A stretch of DNA of 64,000 nucleotides from Gordonia bronchialis DSM 43247. GTDB lineage: Bacteria > Actinomycetota > Actinomycetes > Mycobacteriales > Mycobacteriaceae. This document shows, one piece after another, positions 19,208 to 27,796 of the stretch. The DNA lies in the NCBI RefSeq assembly GCF_000024785.1, contig NC_013441.1, forward strand, positions 3,596,001 to 3,660,000, in the 5' to 3' direction. The stretch's first letter is position 1, and each line of letters starts with the position of its first letter. Made by a program: the position numbers and the translations under genes. The notes below the pieces were generated by a model that saw nothing but the letters and a program-made list of their open reading frames with translations, did no database searches and had not been told where the DNA came from.

Positions 19208-19504
19208 TCACGCCCGCTCGATCGGGAACCACAGCTCACACGTGGCCGTACTGAAATCCTCCGCACGCTCCAGGATCGCCACGATCGACGGTCCCGGGCG
19301 CAGTCGCCATGGGTTGGACGGGAACCACTCCGTCGCCGATGCCGCGTACGCTTCCTGCAGTCCGGCCGGGTGCGGCCCCGACGTGCGGAAGGCGACCCAT
19401 GCCCCGGCATCGAGGTCGATCACGTCGAGATCGGTGGGAACCTCGGCGTCGGCGCCGACCGCCACGCCGAACAGATAGGTGAGCTCGCTACCCTCCCGAT
19501 AATC
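19208..19504 (-). pseudogene. GyrI-like effector-binding domain, N-terminus missing
   Basis: About 98 residues read as a C-terminal AraC/GyrI effector-binding domain: LTYLFGVAVGADAEVP, DAGAWVAFRTSGPHPAGLQE, ATEWFPSNPWRLRPGPSIV, ending TATCELWFPIERA. The usual beginning of the domain and any HTH part are absent. The frame runs backwards into the opposite-strand methyltransferase remnant without a plausible start. This suggests a deletion whose breakpoint lies near 19500, next to the palindrome TCCCGAT-A-ATCGGGA. Confidence 0.5.
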
Positions 19505-20323
19505 GGGACCGCCGTACGCACCGCACTGTGGCGCGCCCTGCACATGCTGGTCGACCAGTCCCCACCCGTCCTCGCCGACACGCTCGGGCTGCGGATCGCC
19601 GATGTCGACGACTCGTGGAGGCAGCGTCCGGATATGGATCCGGTCCGGATGAGTACCAACCGGGCGTCGATCGTGGCCCGCTCGCGGCTGGCCAAGGATG
19701 TGGTAAGCGCTTCGGGGGCAACGCAATACGTCATCCTGGGGGCCGGGCTGGACACCTTCGCACAGCGGCACGACGGCCCGACGCAAGTCTTCGAGATCGA
19801 CGCGCCCGCCACCTCGGCCTGGAAGCGGGACCGGCTCGATGCACTCGGACTGCGCGCCGCGGAACGGCTACACCTGGTGCCCGTCGATTTCGAGGCCGGC
19901 GAGTCGTGGCTGGACCAGGTGGTCACCGCGGGCCTCGATCCGGCGATACCCACCGTGGTGTCCATGCTGGGCGTGACGATGTACCTGAGTCGGGAGGCCA
20001 TATCGGCGACGTTGTGCGCCGCCGCGACGCTGGCCGCGGGCTCGACGATGGTGTTCAGCTACTCGCGCCCGATCGAGATGGCACCGGCCTAGATCCGCCC
20101 GATCCTGCAGGGCGCAGCAGACGGGGCGGCGGCGTCCGGACACCCGTGGCTCAGCCTGCTGTCGCCCGACCACGCGGCCGCGCTGGCGTACGAAGCCGGC
20201 TTCGGCGACGTGGCGATCGTGACCTCGCAGGATCTGCACGACCGCTACTTCGCCGAGCGCGGCGATCAGCTCAGTCCGGTCGGCGGCGAAGACCTGGTGA
20301 TCGCCACCGTGAGCACGGCGTGA
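19496..20323 (+). pseudogene. SAM-dependent methyltransferase (LCMT-like), 5' truncated and with in-frame TAG
   Basis: The reading matches the leucine-carboxyl-methyltransferase-like family expanded in mycolata: ALWRALHMLVDQSPPVLADTL, NRASIVARSRLAKDVV, YVILGAGLDTFAQR (SAM-binding), VFEIDAPATSAWKRDRL, VVSMLGVTMYLSREAI. A TAG at 20090-20092 interrupts the frame. The same frame then continues with HPWLSLLSPDHAAALAYEAG and ends in VIATVSTA before TGA. No start codon precedes the conserved N-terminal block; the frame meets the truncated GyrI-like gene instead. With both a lost start and a stop this one is more likely a genuine pseudogene than the single-frameshift genes. Confidence 0.65.
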
Positions 20324-20360
20324 GGGGTCGCCGGCCACCGATCGCGACCCTCGCCTGGAC

Positions 20361-20519
20361 ATCAGCCCGGCAGATCACACACCAGAAGATGGAAGGCGCC
20401 TCCGCCGTCCCCCCGCGCTTGTCGTCGATCTGAGGAAAACCCGCTGCGCGAATACCCGCTGCGAGTTCGTCGATGGGTCGCAACCGGAATCCATGCGTTC
20501 CGCAGCCGAACAGCCTCAT
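20361..20519 (-). pseudogene. Methyltransferase C-terminal fragment
   Basis: About 50 residues (RLFGCGTHGFRLRPIDELAA, then GIRAAGFPQIDDKRG and PSIFWCVICRA) resemble the last helix-strand-strand of a class I methyltransferase. The rest of the protein is missing. The vapC stop overlaps its first codons. Likely a relic of a second methyltransferase gene; similarity is by eye only. Confidence 0.35.
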
Positions 20520-20932
20520 GCGGTCGGCGCGACGTACTCAAACTGCAAGTCTGTCACCCGCGCTATGTAGCCAAAGTCATGGTCCGCCGCCAGGACTGTC
20601 GCGTCGTTAACGATGCCGTACCCCGCAATGATGATGTCTAACGATCCGGCCGCACGAACCATCCCCGCATTCCACAGCGCGCTTTGGATATCCAGTACCA
20701 GTGACTCGTCAGGGGCGCGTTCCAGGGGGAACCCCAATGAGATCTGCTCACGGTACCGAGCATGATCCTCGGGCGTACGGGCGCTATGACAAAACTCTAG
20801 GACCTGCGGCGGGCAGGTGACGAACAAGTCCGCGGGCGCACGCTCGATGCGCCGCAACCGGTCCGTGATCTTCGGGTCACCGGTGGCCAATCTCGCCCAG
20901 ACGGAGTTGTCGACGAGGTAGTCGGTCATCAA
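20516..20932 (-). CDS. vapC: VapC-family PIN-domain ribonuclease toxin
   Basis: The product has 138 residues. PIN acidic residues are in place: DYLVDNSVWARL (first Asp), QVLEFCHSA (Glu), AAGSLDIIIAGYG (Asp) and AADHDFGYIA (Asp). The ATG overlaps the vapB stop (ATGA). Expected activity: Mg-dependent cleavage of tRNA or rRNA when not bound by VapB. Confidence 0.92.
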   Translation of the reverse strand: MMTDYLVDNSVWARLATGDPKITDRLRRIERAPADLFVTCPPQVLEFCHSARTPEDHARYREQISLGFPLERAPDESLVLDIQSALWNAGMVRAAGSLDIIIAGYGIVNDATVLAADHDFGYIARVTDLQFEYVAPTA

Positions 20933-21144
20933 TGCTCGGGCTCGTCCGGTGGAATTACCGGCGCCCCTAGTCCTTCCGGCAAGTCATTGAGCGCGGCGAT
21001 ACCCTCGATCATGGTCCCCTTCTGCTTAGACGCGATGAGCCTCCTCAGCGCAAGGTCGAGCACAGCCCGATTGGATCGCTCCCCCGTCAGCTCCCTGGCC
21101 CGCTCGATCAATGCGGGGTCCAGATCGACACTTGTAACCGCCAT
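20929..21144 (-). CDS. vapB: VapB-family antitoxin
   Basis: The product has 71 residues. The N-terminal half (VTSVDLDPALIERARELTGE, then RSNRAVLDLALRRLI) is the type-II VapB/MtVapB DNA-binding pattern. The tail (LNDLPEGLGAPVIPPDEPEH) is acidic/Pro-rich and would occupy the PIN active site. Upstream is an AT-rich promoter with a perfect 14-bp palindrome. Confidence 0.9.
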   Translation of the reverse strand: MAVTSVDLDPALIERARELTGERSNRAVLDLALRRLIASKQKGTMIEGIAALNDLPEGLGAPVIPPDEPEH

Positions 21145-21171
21145 GTGACACCTCCCCAGATCTTATATATC

Positions 21172-21185
21172 GAAGTATATACTTC
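21172..21185. promoter_or_regulatory. VapBC operator palindrome
   Basis: GAAGTATATACTTC is a perfect 14-bp palindrome 28 bases upstream of the vapB ATG, in the most AT-rich patch of the area. This is the expected place for VapBC autorepression; binding is inferred. Confidence 0.6.
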
Positions 21186-21379
21186 TCGTGGTGGGAGTCG
21201 GCACCTGATCATGCTCGCGTGCCGTTGCCGCTCGGGAATCCCACGCTGGACGGGCCTACTATGCCCGCAAGGCGCTGGGAACCGTCGGCAGGCGTGCCCG
21301 AGTCGGCGAGACATGTATGTGTACAGCCTGATTGAGCCCACCGCCGCGCCATAGTGCGCCGACGCTGAACCGAGGTCAA

Positions 21380-22459
21380 CTACACGTTGAACCGGAACTC
21401 CACAACATCCCCGTCGGCCATGACGTAGTCCTTGCCCTCCATCCGCACCTTGCCCGCGGCCTTGGCGGCGGCCATCGACCCGGCGGCGTCGAGGTCCTCG
21501 AAGGAGACGATCTCGGCCTTGATGAAGCCCTTCTCGAAGTCGGTGTGGATGACCCCGGCAGCCTTGGGCGCGGTGTCACCCCGATGGATCGTCCACGCGC
21601 GAGATTCCTTGGGGCCGGCCGTCAAATAGGTCTGCAGCCCGAGGGTGTGGAAGCCGGCGCGGGCCAGCGATCGGAGTCCGGGTTCGTCCTGCCCGATGGA
21701 GTCGAGCAGTTCCTGCGCGTCTGCATCGTCGAGTTCGAGCAGTTCACTCTCCACCTTGGCGTCGAGGAAGACGGCGTCCGCGGGTGCGATGGCGGCCTTC
21801 AACTCCGCCTTGCGGGCATCATCGGTGAGCACGCTCTCGTCGGAGTTGAAAACGTACAGGAACGGCTTGGTGGTCATCAGGTGGAGTTCGCGGACCGCCG
21901 TGTGGTCAAACGAATCCTTCTGCGAGAACAGGGTTTTGCCCGAGTTCAGGATTTCCTGCGCCTTCTGCGCGGCGGCCACGGTCTCGGCGAGGTCCTTGTT
22001 CTTGCGGGCGTCCTTCTCCAGCCGCGGCAGCGCCTTCTCCAGGGTCTGGAGGTCGGCAAGGATCAGTTCGGTCTCGATGACCTCGATGTCGGAGAGCGGG
22101 TCGACGCGGCCGTCGACGTGCACCACGTCGTCGTCGGCGAAGACGCGGACGACCTGACAGATCGCGTCGGCCTCACGGATGTTGGCCAGGAACTGGTTGC
22201 CCATCCCCTCGCCCTCGGAGGCGCCCTTCACGATGCCGGCGATGTCGACGAAGGACACCGTCGCGGGCAGGATGCGTTCGCTACCGAAGATCTCGGCGAG
22301 CCGCTCGAGACGGCTGTCCGGGAGCTCGACGACCCCGATGTTCGGCTCGATGGTGGCGAACGGGTAATTCGCCGCCAGCACGTCGTTACGGGTCAGCGCG
22401 TTGAACAGGGTCGACTTGCCGACGTTGGGCAGGCCGACGATTCCGAGGGTGAGACTCAC
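21380..22459 (-). CDS. ychF: Redox-regulated ATPase YchF (Obg-related)
   Basis: The product has 359 residues, full length for the family. P-loop GLPNVGKSTLFNALT; the switch region PFATIEPNIGVVELPD; DIAGIVKGASEGEGMGNQFL; the NxxE nucleotide-specificity motif (in the stretch LYVFNSDES) in place of NKxD, which gives ATP preference; coiled-coil insertion (LEKDARKNKDLAETVAAAQK); C-terminal TGS-like domain (LQTYLTAGPKESRAWTI, then DFEKGFIKAEIVSFEDL). It is a ribosome-associated ATPase involved in translation and stress response. It sits just downstream of the AI-2E-family exporter. Confidence 0.95.
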   Translation of the reverse strand: MSLTLGIVGLPNVGKSTLFNALTRNDVLAANYPFATIEPNIGVVELPDSRLERLAEIFGSERILPATVSFVDIAGIVKGASEGEGMGNQFLANIREADAICQVVRVFADDDVVHVDGRVDPLSDIEVIETELILADLQTLEKALPRLEKDARKNKDLAETVAAAQKAQEILNSGKTLFSQKDSFDHTAVRELHLMTTKPFLYVFNSDESVLTDDARKAELKAAIAPADAVFLDAKVESELLELDDADAQELLDSIGQDEPGLRSLARAGFHTLGLQTYLTAGPKESRAWTIHRGDTAPKAAGVIHTDFEKGFIKAEIVSFEDLDAAGSMAAAKAAGKVRMEGKDYVMADGDVVEFRFNV

Positions 22460-22510
22460 GGGCGCCCAGTCTATCGGTCGGGGCCGCGGAGACTTCCGGG
22501 GACGTCGGCG

Positions 22511-23791
22511 TCAGGCCGGTTCGGCGGTGCCCGGGTCGCTACGAGGAGCCTCATCCGGCGGGTCCTCGTCGCGCACCTCACCCGCGTGGGCGGTCACCGG
22601 AGTGCCTTCGGGCGGCAGGGTTTCGCCTGCGCGCTCGGCGATCTGCTCGTTGAGGTAGCGCAGGACCACCGCGATGGCCGCCACCGCGGGAACGGCGAGG
22701 AAGGCCCCGGTGATCCCGAAGAGCGTGCCGCCCAAGGTGACCGACAGGAGCACGATCACCGCGTGCAGATCCATCGACTTGGACTGCAGCCACGGCTGCA
22801 GCACATTTCCCTCGAGTTGCTGCACGGCCAGGATGATGGCGAGCACGATCAGCGCCGAGGTGAGCCCATTGGAGACCAGCGCGATCAACACGGCCAGTGC
22901 CCCGGCGACGAACGCACCGACGATCGGGATGAACCCGCCGAGGAACGTGATGACGATCAGCACTCCAGCCAGCGGGATGTCCAGGATCACCAGGCCGATA
23001 CCGATGAGCGCGGCATCGACAAAGCTGACCAGCGCCTGGGTGCGGATGAAGCCACCGAGGCTGGCCCACATCCGGTTGAGCACCTCGCCCACATGCGATC
23101 CGGTGGGCTTACCCAGGTTGCGGGCGAGCCACGGTACGAACTTCGGCCCGTCCTTGAGGAAGAAGAACACCAAGACCAACGCGCTGAAGATGGTGACCAG
23201 CAGCGAGGTCGCCGTACCGACGCCGCTGAAGACGCCCTGCGCGATCGTCGACGAACTGGACTGCAGCTTGTCGGTGATGGTGTGCACGACGTTGTCGAGT
23301 TGTTCGTCGCGCACGTTCAGCGGCGGACCCTGCACCCAATCCTGGAGCTTCTTGACACCGTCGGTCGCCCGGTTCGCGAGGTCCGGTGCCTGGTCGACGA
23401 CCGACGGCACGATCGCGCCGATCACTCCCGCGAACACGCCCACCGCGACCAGCATCATGACCACCGACGCCGCTGCGGGCGGGACCCCGTGATTGCGCAT
23501 CCAGCGCACCGGTGGCCACAGGATGGTGCACACGATGATGGCCAACAGAATGGGCAACAGGATCACCCACAGCTTGGCGAGCAGCCACATCACCACCCAC
23601 AGCGTGGCCACGACGAGGATGATCTGCAGGCCGACGAGTGCACTCGAACGCAGACCGGCCATCATCACACTCGTCCGCGACGGGTAGGTGCGGGCGGAGT
23701 CGGGTGTGCCGACGGAATCGGTGGCGGAATCGGGAGCGTGCGCGTTGTCCGGGTTCTCGGATGAACCGAAACCGGCGGGCGTGTCTGTCAC
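22511..23791 (-). CDS. AI-2E family transporter
   Basis: The product has about 426 residues with 7-8 hydrophobic segments (LVGLQIILVVATLWVVMWLL, ILLPILLAIIVCTILWPPV, AASVVMMLVAVGVFAGVIGA, GVLIVITFLGGFIPIVGAFV). The family motif FIPIVGAFVAG is clear. The N- and C-termini are polar and low-complexity. Family members export small molecules (autoinducer-2, others Na+/H+ antiport). The GTG start gives VTDTPAGFG with GAGG eight bases upstream; an ATG 18 bases further up is an alternative. Confidence 0.85.
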   Translation of the reverse strand: MTDTPAGFGSSENPDNAHAPDSATDSVGTPDSARTYPSRTSVMMAGLRSSALVGLQIILVVATLWVVMWLLAKLWVILLPILLAIIVCTILWPPVRWMRNHGVPPAAASVVMMLVAVGVFAGVIGAIVPSVVDQAPDLANRATDGVKKLQDWVQGPPLNVRDEQLDNVVHTITDKLQSSSSTIAQGVFSGVGTATSLLVTIFSALVLVFFFLKDGPKFVPWLARNLGKPTGSHVGEVLNRMWASLGGFIRTQALVSFVDAALIGIGLVILDIPLAGVLIVITFLGGFIPIVGAFVAGALAVLIALVSNGLTSALIVLAIILAVQQLEGNVLQPWLQSKSMDLHAVIVLLSVTLGGTLFGITGAFLAVPAVAAIAVVLRYLNEQIAERAGETLPPEGTPVTAHAGEVRDEDPPDEAPRSDPGTAEPA

Positions 23792-23828
23792 GACTCGATC
23801 CTCACACACCCGGGTCGATCACGGAATT

Positions 23829-23867
23829 CGTAGTAGAAGGTCATCCATGGCGTGACCATCTACTACG
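23829..23867. terminator. Hairpin between hypothetical gene and AI-2E transporter gene
   Basis: A 15-bp inverted repeat with one mismatch (CGTAGTAGAAGGTCA / TGACCATCTACTACG) and a 9-base loop. It follows the stop of the upstream minus-strand gene and ends 38 bases before the transporter GTG. It could end the upstream transcript or act as an operator for the transporter; there is no T-run. Confidence 0.45.
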
Positions 23868-23887
23868 AGGTGCGGAACACGCGACGA

Positions 23888-24178
23888 TCAGTGACGACGG
23901 AAGCGCTTCTCGAGGTAGCGCACCAGCGCGTTCATCGCCTCGAGTTCCAGCACGAGCGGAGTCGCGTCGGCCACCGACTCCGTCTCGGGCCGGTGGGCCG
24001 TCGGTGCGGGTTCGCCGGGCGCATCCTCGACGACAGCGCCGGAGCCCGATGGTGCGGCGACGAGTCGACGCCGCTGCAGCCGGCCGTCGGCGCGCTCGTC
24101 CGCGCACGCTCGTCTGATGGTGTCGGGCCCGTAGAGACCCATCATGAACTCCAGCCCCCACGCCGGGAACTCGGACAA
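23888..24178 (-). CDS. Small conserved hypothetical protein
   Basis: The product has 96 residues. The N-terminus MSEFPAWGLEFMMGLYGPDT is followed by a basic stretch (RLQRRRLVAA), a Pro/Glu/Ala-rich linker and a C-terminal helix (VLELEAMNALVRYLEKRFRRH). No signal peptide. Function unknown. Divergent from the alkA gene, upstream of the AI-2E exporter gene on the same strand. Confidence 0.55.
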   Translation of the reverse strand: MSEFPAWGLEFMMGLYGPDTIRRACADERADGRLQRRRLVAAPSGSGAVVEDAPGEPAPTAHRPETESVADATPLVLELEAMNALVRYLEKRFRRH

Positions 24179-24343
24179 AGGCAGGTCCGACGTGCGGCCG
24201 CCGTGGTGATTCGCCCCGAAAATCGGGCATCATATGGTGCCAGCGAATGTTATCTGCGTCACGATTTTCGTCCACTCGGTGGGACTCGCGGCGATGTCCG
24301 ATTCCCGCCAGCACACAGGCGCGGCAGCTGACACAGTGGAGTC

Positions 24344-25924
24344 GTGACCATCGATCTGGAGACCACCGAGAGCGTCGCGCCGACCACGGACCTCGACTTC
24401 GACCGCTGCTACCGCGCGTTGTGCGCACGTGATGCACGATTCGACGGACAGTTCTTCGTCACCGTGTCCACCACCGGGATCTACTGCCGGCCGTCCTGCC
24501 CGGCACAGACCCCCCGGCCCCAGAACGTCTCATTCGTGCTCACCACGGCGACCGCGCAACAACGCGGGTTCCGGGCCTGCCGCCGATGCGCCCCCGACGC
24601 CGTGCCCGGTTCGCCGCGCTGGAATGCGGGCGCCGACACCGCATCCCGGGCGATGCGGCTCATCGCCGACGGCGTGGTGGAACGCGAAGGAGTCGGCGGA
24701 CTGGCCGGACGCCTGCGCTACTCCCCGCGCCACCTGACGCGGGTCCTCACCGACAACCTGGGCGCCGGACCGCTGGCTCTGGCCCGCGCACATCGAGCGA
24801 CCAACGCGCGCATCCTCATCCAGTGCACGACGATGCCGATGGCCGATGTCGCCTTCGCCGCCGGGTTCGCCAGTGTCCGCCAGTTCAACGACACCGTCCG
24901 CGCCGTCTTCGGCCTGACCCCCACGCAACTTCGGCGTCTGCGGGCCGCAACGCGTTCGGCCGCCGCGCCGATCGCCAGACCGGACGCGGACGGCATCACA
25001 TTGCGGCTGGTCTATCGTCCGCCGTATCGGTGGTCGTGGATGCGTTGGTTCCTCGGATCGCATGCCGCTGCCGGCGTCGAATCCGTCATCGACGATGATC
25101 CCGACGCCATCACACCGGCGACGCGGTGGCGCTATCGGCGGGTGCTGGATCTGCCGCACGGGCCCGCCCTGGCCGTCGTCGAACCGTCGACCGAGGAGAC
25201 CGGACCGCCCTTCGTCCGACTCACGTTGCACCACATGGACATGCGCGATCTCGGTGTCGCGGTGAACCGCATCCGACGCCACCTCGATCTCGACGCCGAC
25301 GTCGCCACCGCCGAGGACGCCCTGCGGCATGATCCGGCGTTGCGTCCGCTCATCGATGCGGCACCCGGACTGCGCCTGCCCGGCAGCCTCGATCCGGCCG
25401 AGACGATCCTGCGCACGATGATCGGCCAGCAGATCAGCGTGGCCGCCGCACGCACCCACATCGACGCCCTCGTCGCCCGGCTCGGCACTCGTGTGCCCTG
25501 GCCCGACGAAGCCGACCTGCCCCCATCGGCCGTATTCCCTTCTGCCACATTCCCTTCTGCCACCGCCATCGCCGAACACGGCCATCAGGTTCTGCGCGGT
25601 CCGCGGCGGCGGATCGAGTCCATCGTCGCCGTGGCCGCGGCACTCGCCGACAAGACGGTGGAACCGCATCCGGGGTTGGCTGCGTCTGACTTACGTGCCC
25701 AACTACTCGAACTACCCGGCATCGGCCCCTGGACCGCGGCGCTCGTCGCGATGCGCGTGACCGGCGATCCCGACATCGCACTCACCGACGACCTCGTCGT
25801 CAAGCAGGCGATGACCGAGCTGGGCATCGACATCCGGTCGGTGCCGAGCTGGTCGCCGTGGCGGTCCTACGCATCGATGCATCTGTGGCGCCACCGACTG
25901 GCCGGCTCCGGCGCCGTGATCTGA
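24344..25924 (+). CDS. alkA: Ada-AlkA fusion: DNA-3-methyladenine glycosylase II with Ada Zn and AraC domains
   Basis: The product has 526 residues with four parts in order. First, an Ada zinc domain (residues about 10-85) with TGIYCRPSCPAQ and CRRCAPDA: four Cys, the first able to accept a methyl group from phosphotriesters. Second, an AraC-type HTH pair (RYSPRHLTRVLTDNLGAGPL; MADVAFAAGFASVRQFND). Third, an AlkA N-terminal domain (LRLVYRPPYRWSWMRWFLG). Fourth, an HhH-GPD glycosylase with the hairpin LLELPGIGPWTAALVAMRV and catalytic Asp in IALTDDLVV. This is the actinobacterial sensor-plus-repair version of the adaptive response. It is followed 42 bases later by ogt, probably in one operon induced by methylation damage. 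Confidence 0.93.
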   Translation: MTIDLETTESVAPTTDLDFDRCYRALCARDARFDGQFFVTVSTTGIYCRPSCPAQTPRPQNVSFVLTTATAQQRGFRACRRCAPDAVPGSPRWNAGADTASRAMRLIADGVVEREGVGGLAGRLRYSPRHLTRVLTDNLGAGPLALARAHRATNARILIQCTTMPMADVAFAAGFASVRQFNDTVRAVFGLTPTQLRRLRAATRSAAAPIARPDADGITLRLVYRPPYRWSWMRWFLGSHAAAGVESVIDDDPDAITPATRWRYRRVLDLPHGPALAVVEPSTEETGPPFVRLTLHHMDMRDLGVAVNRIRRHLDLDADVATAEDALRHDPALRPLIDAAPGLRLPGSLDPAETILRTMIGQQISVAAARTHIDALVARLGTRVPWPDEADLPPSAVFPSATFPSATAIAEHGHQVLRGPRRRIESIVAVAAALADKTVEPHPGLAASDLRAQLLELPGIGPWTAALVAMRVTGDPDIALTDDLVVKQAMTELGIDIRSVPSWSPWRSYASMHLWRHRLAGSGAVI

Positions 25925-25966
25925 CCGGGCACACCGACAACCAACATCCCCCCAGAGGAGACCAAG

Positions 25967-26527
25967 ATGACCGCAACCGAGCTCGACGACACCGCCACCG
26001 GATCGGACACCCGCGCCCGGACCGCAGACTGGGTGACGCTGTCCACCCCCGACGGCCCGTTCACCGTCATCGCCGACGACGCCGGACGGGTTCTGGCCTC
26101 CGGCTGGACCGACGACCCGGGCTATCTCGCGGTGCTCGTCAGCCCGTCGCTGCGCCCCGCCACCCTGCGCGCCGGACGTGATCTGAGCGCCATCACCGAC
26201 GCCGTGACCGCCTACTACGACGGCGACCACGAAGCACCGGATGCCGTGGAGGTGGTGCAGCGGTCGGGCCCGTTCCTGGAACGGGCGTGGGAGGCGTTGC
26301 GGACGGTACGCCCGGGTGAACCCGTCACCTACACCGCACTCGCCGCGCTGGCGGGTGGGCCGCTGGCCGTGCGGGCCGCCGCCTCGTCATGTGCCCGCAA
26401 CGCCGCGGCGCTGTTCGTCCCCTGCCACCGGGTCCTGCGCAGCGACGGCACCCTCGGCGGCTTCCGGTACGGACTCGAGATCAAGCAGTCGCTGCTGAAC
26501 CGGGAGGCGCTGGACCGGGAGGCGTGA
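25967..26527 (+). CDS. ogt: Methylated-DNA-protein-cysteine S-methyltransferase
   Basis: The product has 186 residues. The active-site motif LFVPCHRVLRSDGTLGGFRYG contains the acceptor Cys, and the RAWEALRTVRPGEPVTYTALA helix is the winged-helix DNA-binding part. A small N-terminal domain precedes it. The ATG has GAGGAG seven bases upstream. It repairs O6-methylguanine by suicide transfer. The position behind the Ada-AlkA fusion gene fits a shared alkylation regulon. Confidence 0.93.
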   Translation: MTATELDDTATGSDTRARTADWVTLSTPDGPFTVIADDAGRVLASGWTDDPGYLAVLVSPSLRPATLRAGRDLSAITDAVTAYYDGDHEAPDAVEVVQRSGPFLERAWEALRTVRPGEPVTYTALAALAGGPLAVRAAASSCARNAAALFVPCHRVLRSDGTLGGFRYGLEIKQSLLNREALDREA

Positions 26528-26596
26528 GCCCGCCCGACCGCTCGCCGCGGCCCTCGGCACCGAAACTGTCGGGGGTCGACGGCACCATCTACAGAT

Positions 26597-27787
26597 GTGA
26601 TCGCAACAGCTGTGGCTCTCGTGGTGGGTGTTCTGCTCGGCGCCGTCGTGGGTTGGTCGGTGCATGCCGCCCGAACCCACGGCGCCGTCGCGGCGGCGCA
26701 GGCCCAGGCCGACGCACTGCGACAGTCCCGTGAGGACGTGGCGCAGTCGTTGTCCTGGGCCACCGAGGACGCCGCCCGCAGGCAGTCGTCGGCGATCGGT
26801 TCGCAGGTGAACCACATCGTCGAGCCCCTCCGATCAACGCTCACCGCGCTGGCTGACGAACTGCGCCGGGTGGAACACAATCGAGTGGGCGCCTACGCCG
26901 GGCTGACCGAGCAGATGCGCGGCATGCACGCGGCGTCGATGGCCCTGGGTGACCAGACCCGCCAACTCGCCAACGCGCTGCACAGCTCGCACGCGCGTGG
27001 CCGGTGGGGTGAGATCGCCCTGGAGCGCGTGGTGGAACTGGCCGGGATGACCCGGCACTGCGACTTCAGCACGCAGGTGTCTGCGCAGTCCGCCACCGGA
27101 ACGGTCCGCCCCGACCTGCTGGTCCACCTCGCCGGGGGCCGGACCATCGTCGTCGACGCCAAGGTGCCCCTTGACGCGTATCTGCGTGCCGCGGAGGTCA
27201 CCGACCGCGCCGAGGCACAGCGTCTGCTGGCCGACCACGCCCGGGCGGTGCGCTCCCACATCACCAAACTGTCGGCCAAGGCGTACTGGACCGCCTTCGA
27301 CAACACCCCGGAGATGGTGGTGCTGTTCCTGCCGGCCGAGGCGGTACTCGAAGCCGCCGCGCGCGCCGACGCCGAGCTGATCGAGTACGGCTTCGGACGC
27401 AACGTGGTCATCGCGACCCCCACCACTCTCGTCGCCCTGCTGCGCACCGTCGCGCTGGGCTGGCGGCACGATGCCATGGCGCGCGATGCCGCGGTCATCC
27501 ACGAACTGGGTCTCACCCTGCATCAGCGCCTCCACAGCGTCCTGGGCCACCTGGAGAGTGTCGGCTCGTCACTGCGTAAGACCGTCGAGTCCTACAACAG
27601 TGCGGTCGGCGTTGTCGAGAACCGGCTGGGCGTCACCGCCCGCCGATTGGCCGAACTCGAGGGGCTCGGACGTGACGACGAGCCACCGGCACCGGCCGTG
27701 ATCCACACCACGTGCCGGTCGCCGAGCACGACGCCGGACCCGACACCATCGTCGGGCGTTGAAGGATTTCCGCGCGCGAACCGGTAG
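26597..27787 (+). CDS. rmuC: DNA recombination protein RmuC
   Basis: The product has 396 residues. N-terminal membrane helix (AVALVVGVLLGAVVGWSVHA), then a coiled-coil region (AAQAQADALRQSREDVAQSL through LADELRRVE), then the RmuC nuclease-like domain: GRWGEIALERVVELAGM, RPDLLVHLAGGRTIVVDAKV (PD-(D/E)xK-like core), ALGWRHDAMARDAAVI. It limits DNA inversions and may act as a nuclease. GTG start. The next gene (DUF6542) follows by 9 bases. Confidence 0.92.
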   Translation: MIATAVALVVGVLLGAVVGWSVHAARTHGAVAAAQAQADALRQSREDVAQSLSWATEDAARRQSSAIGSQVNHIVEPLRSTLTALADELRRVEHNRVGAYAGLTEQMRGMHAASMALGDQTRQLANALHSSHARGRWGEIALERVVELAGMTRHCDFSTQVSAQSATGTVRPDLLVHLAGGRTIVVDAKVPLDAYLRAAEVTDRAEAQRLLADHARAVRSHITKLSAKAYWTAFDNTPEMVVLFLPAEAVLEAAARADAELIEYGFGRNVVIATPTTLVALLRTVALGWRHDAMARDAAVIHELGLTLHQRLHSVLGHLESVGSSLRKTVESYNSAVGVVENRLGVTARRLAELEGLGRDDEPPAPAVIHTTCRSPSTTPDPTPSSGVEGFPRANR

Positions 27788-27796
27788 CGTGACCAT

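Noticed and set aside
19496..20323. TAG readthrough or recoding (as amino acid) in the methyltransferase
   Set aside because: The gene also lacks a start and lies in a decay zone; no recoding signal is visible.
21332..23764. 810-residue plus-strand ORF over ychF and the AI-2E gene
   Set aside because: Antisense shadow of two well-conserved genes.
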